DNA of 64,000 nucleotides from Pseudoflavonifractor sp. AF19-9AC. Lineage in GTDB: Bacteria; Bacillota; Clostridia; Oscillospirales; Oscillospiraceae. The notes under the pieces are model-generated. The model was not told the origin of the DNA. It ran no database searches and worked only from the letters and a program-made list of their open reading frames with translations. Position numbers and translations under genes: made by a program. The stretch spans positions 48,720 through 112,719 of the forward strand of contig NZ_QUGI01000001.1 of NCBI RefSeq assembly GCF_003478995.1, read 5' to 3'. Shown here one piece after another: positions 63,672-64,000 of this stretch (within the stretch, counting starts at the first letter, position 1; the number at the start of each line of letters is the position of its first letter).

Positions 63672-64000
63672 TTATTGCCCAAGCAGGAACAGGTTCTGGT
63701 CGGTAACGAAGTTGGAGAAGGAGTAGAGCACCACCACATTGTCGATGTTGTGCTCCTCGATATAGCTCTTCAGGCTGGTCTTGTTGTAGCGCAGGTCGAA
63801 GAGGTGGATCTCGGAAAAACGCTCCGTGAGGAAGGGAGCCAGGGAGTCGGAGTAGGAATCCCGGACGATGAGCACGCTGGGGGCGTCGGTGTGCTCGGTC
63901 TCAATGACACACAGAGCCTGGTTGCCGCCCAGGAAGTAGGAGTACTTATCCTTCACGTCCAGGTAGCTGTCCACGTAGAGGGAGCCCTGGGAGGGATTGC
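63672..64000 (-). CDS. DHHW-like SGNH-fold protein, 3' part (truncated by window end)
   Basis: Only the C-terminal 109 codons or so are in the window; the frame stays open to base 64000. The segment SVLIVRDSYSDSLAPFLTER and EIHLFDLRYNKTSLKSYIEE match the C-terminal part of DHHW/AlgX-like proteins associated with MBOAT acyltransferases, which acetylate surface polymers. DSYSDS carries the SGNH-like catalytic residue environment. Without the 5' part, the call is tentative. Confidence 0.65.
   Translation of the reverse strand, partial: NPSQGSLYVDSYLDVKDKYSYFLGGNQALCVIETEHTDAPSVLIVRDSYSDSLAPFLTERFSEIHLFDLRYNKTSLKSYIEEHNIDNVVVLYSFSNFVTDQNLFLLGQ

Overview
The window is GC-rich chromosomal DNA from an anaerobic Firmicute. 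The best fit is a spore-forming clostridial lineage of the Oscillospiraceae type (Flavonifractor/Lawsonibacter/Pseudoflavonifractor-like). This rests on a SpoVT regulator, a complete V-type ATPase operon, oxygen-sensitive two-subunit L-serine dehydratase, LytR-CpsA-Psr and LTA-synthase envelope genes, strong AGGAGG ribosome binding sites and many TTGACA/TATAAT promoters. The taxon is inferred from gene content and was not tested by a search. No phage, insertion sequence, CRISPR array or rRNA is visible; there is one tRNA gene (Gly, GCC).

Layout. 1-4.3 kb: HAD phosphatase, 3-methyladenine glycosylase, EamA exporter, a DUF2089 operon with a palindromic promoter, and a small papain-like hydrolase. 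4.4-15.3 kb: a housekeeping block with smc, two zinc-ribbon genes (one frameshifted), ftsY, rph, rdgB, yhbY, a nadD-yqeK fusion, an LCP protein and rsfS. 15.3-19.6 kb: lipid kinase, azlCD, a FabG-like reductase and a DUF4015 putative glycosidase. 19.8-28.9 kb: V-ATPase operon in the order G-I-K-E-C-F-A-B-D; the K subunit carries the Na+-ligand residues. 29-33.6 kb: LTA synthase-like protein, a yybP-ykoY-like (Mn2+) riboswitch ahead of a Ca2+/cation antiporter, SstT and tRNA-Gly. 33.8-42.7 kb (minus strand): a lipoprotein with a degenerate transglutaminase fold, LUD protein, YitT, and a run in which parE and parC flank sdaAB-sdaAA. 42.9-44 kb: an unknown gene and spoVT with a sigma-G-like promoter. 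44-52.2 kb (minus): GtrA, a soluble GH3, a membrane-anchored GH3 with reversed domain order, and an AgrC/LytTR-type two-component system. 52.3-56 kb (minus): AlbA_2 protein, M19 dipeptidase, Tex. 56.2-64 kb: coiled-coil protein, Sir2 deacylase, amidohydrolase, DUF308 protein, Smr protein, alanine symporter, CCA-adding enzyme and the 3' end of a DHHW-like gene.

How the genes fit together. A Na+-type V-ATPase sits near three predicted Na+-coupled carriers (SstT, AGCS, CaCA antiporter), consistent with sodium energetics. Serine uptake (SstT) and serine dehydratase are a few kb apart. The most unusual signal is at the 3' end of smc. The last 18 codons and the stop are present twice, separated by an in-frame, stop-free spacer containing a palindromic repeat core that recurs inside the V-ATPase operon. 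All seven differences between the two copies leave the protein unchanged.
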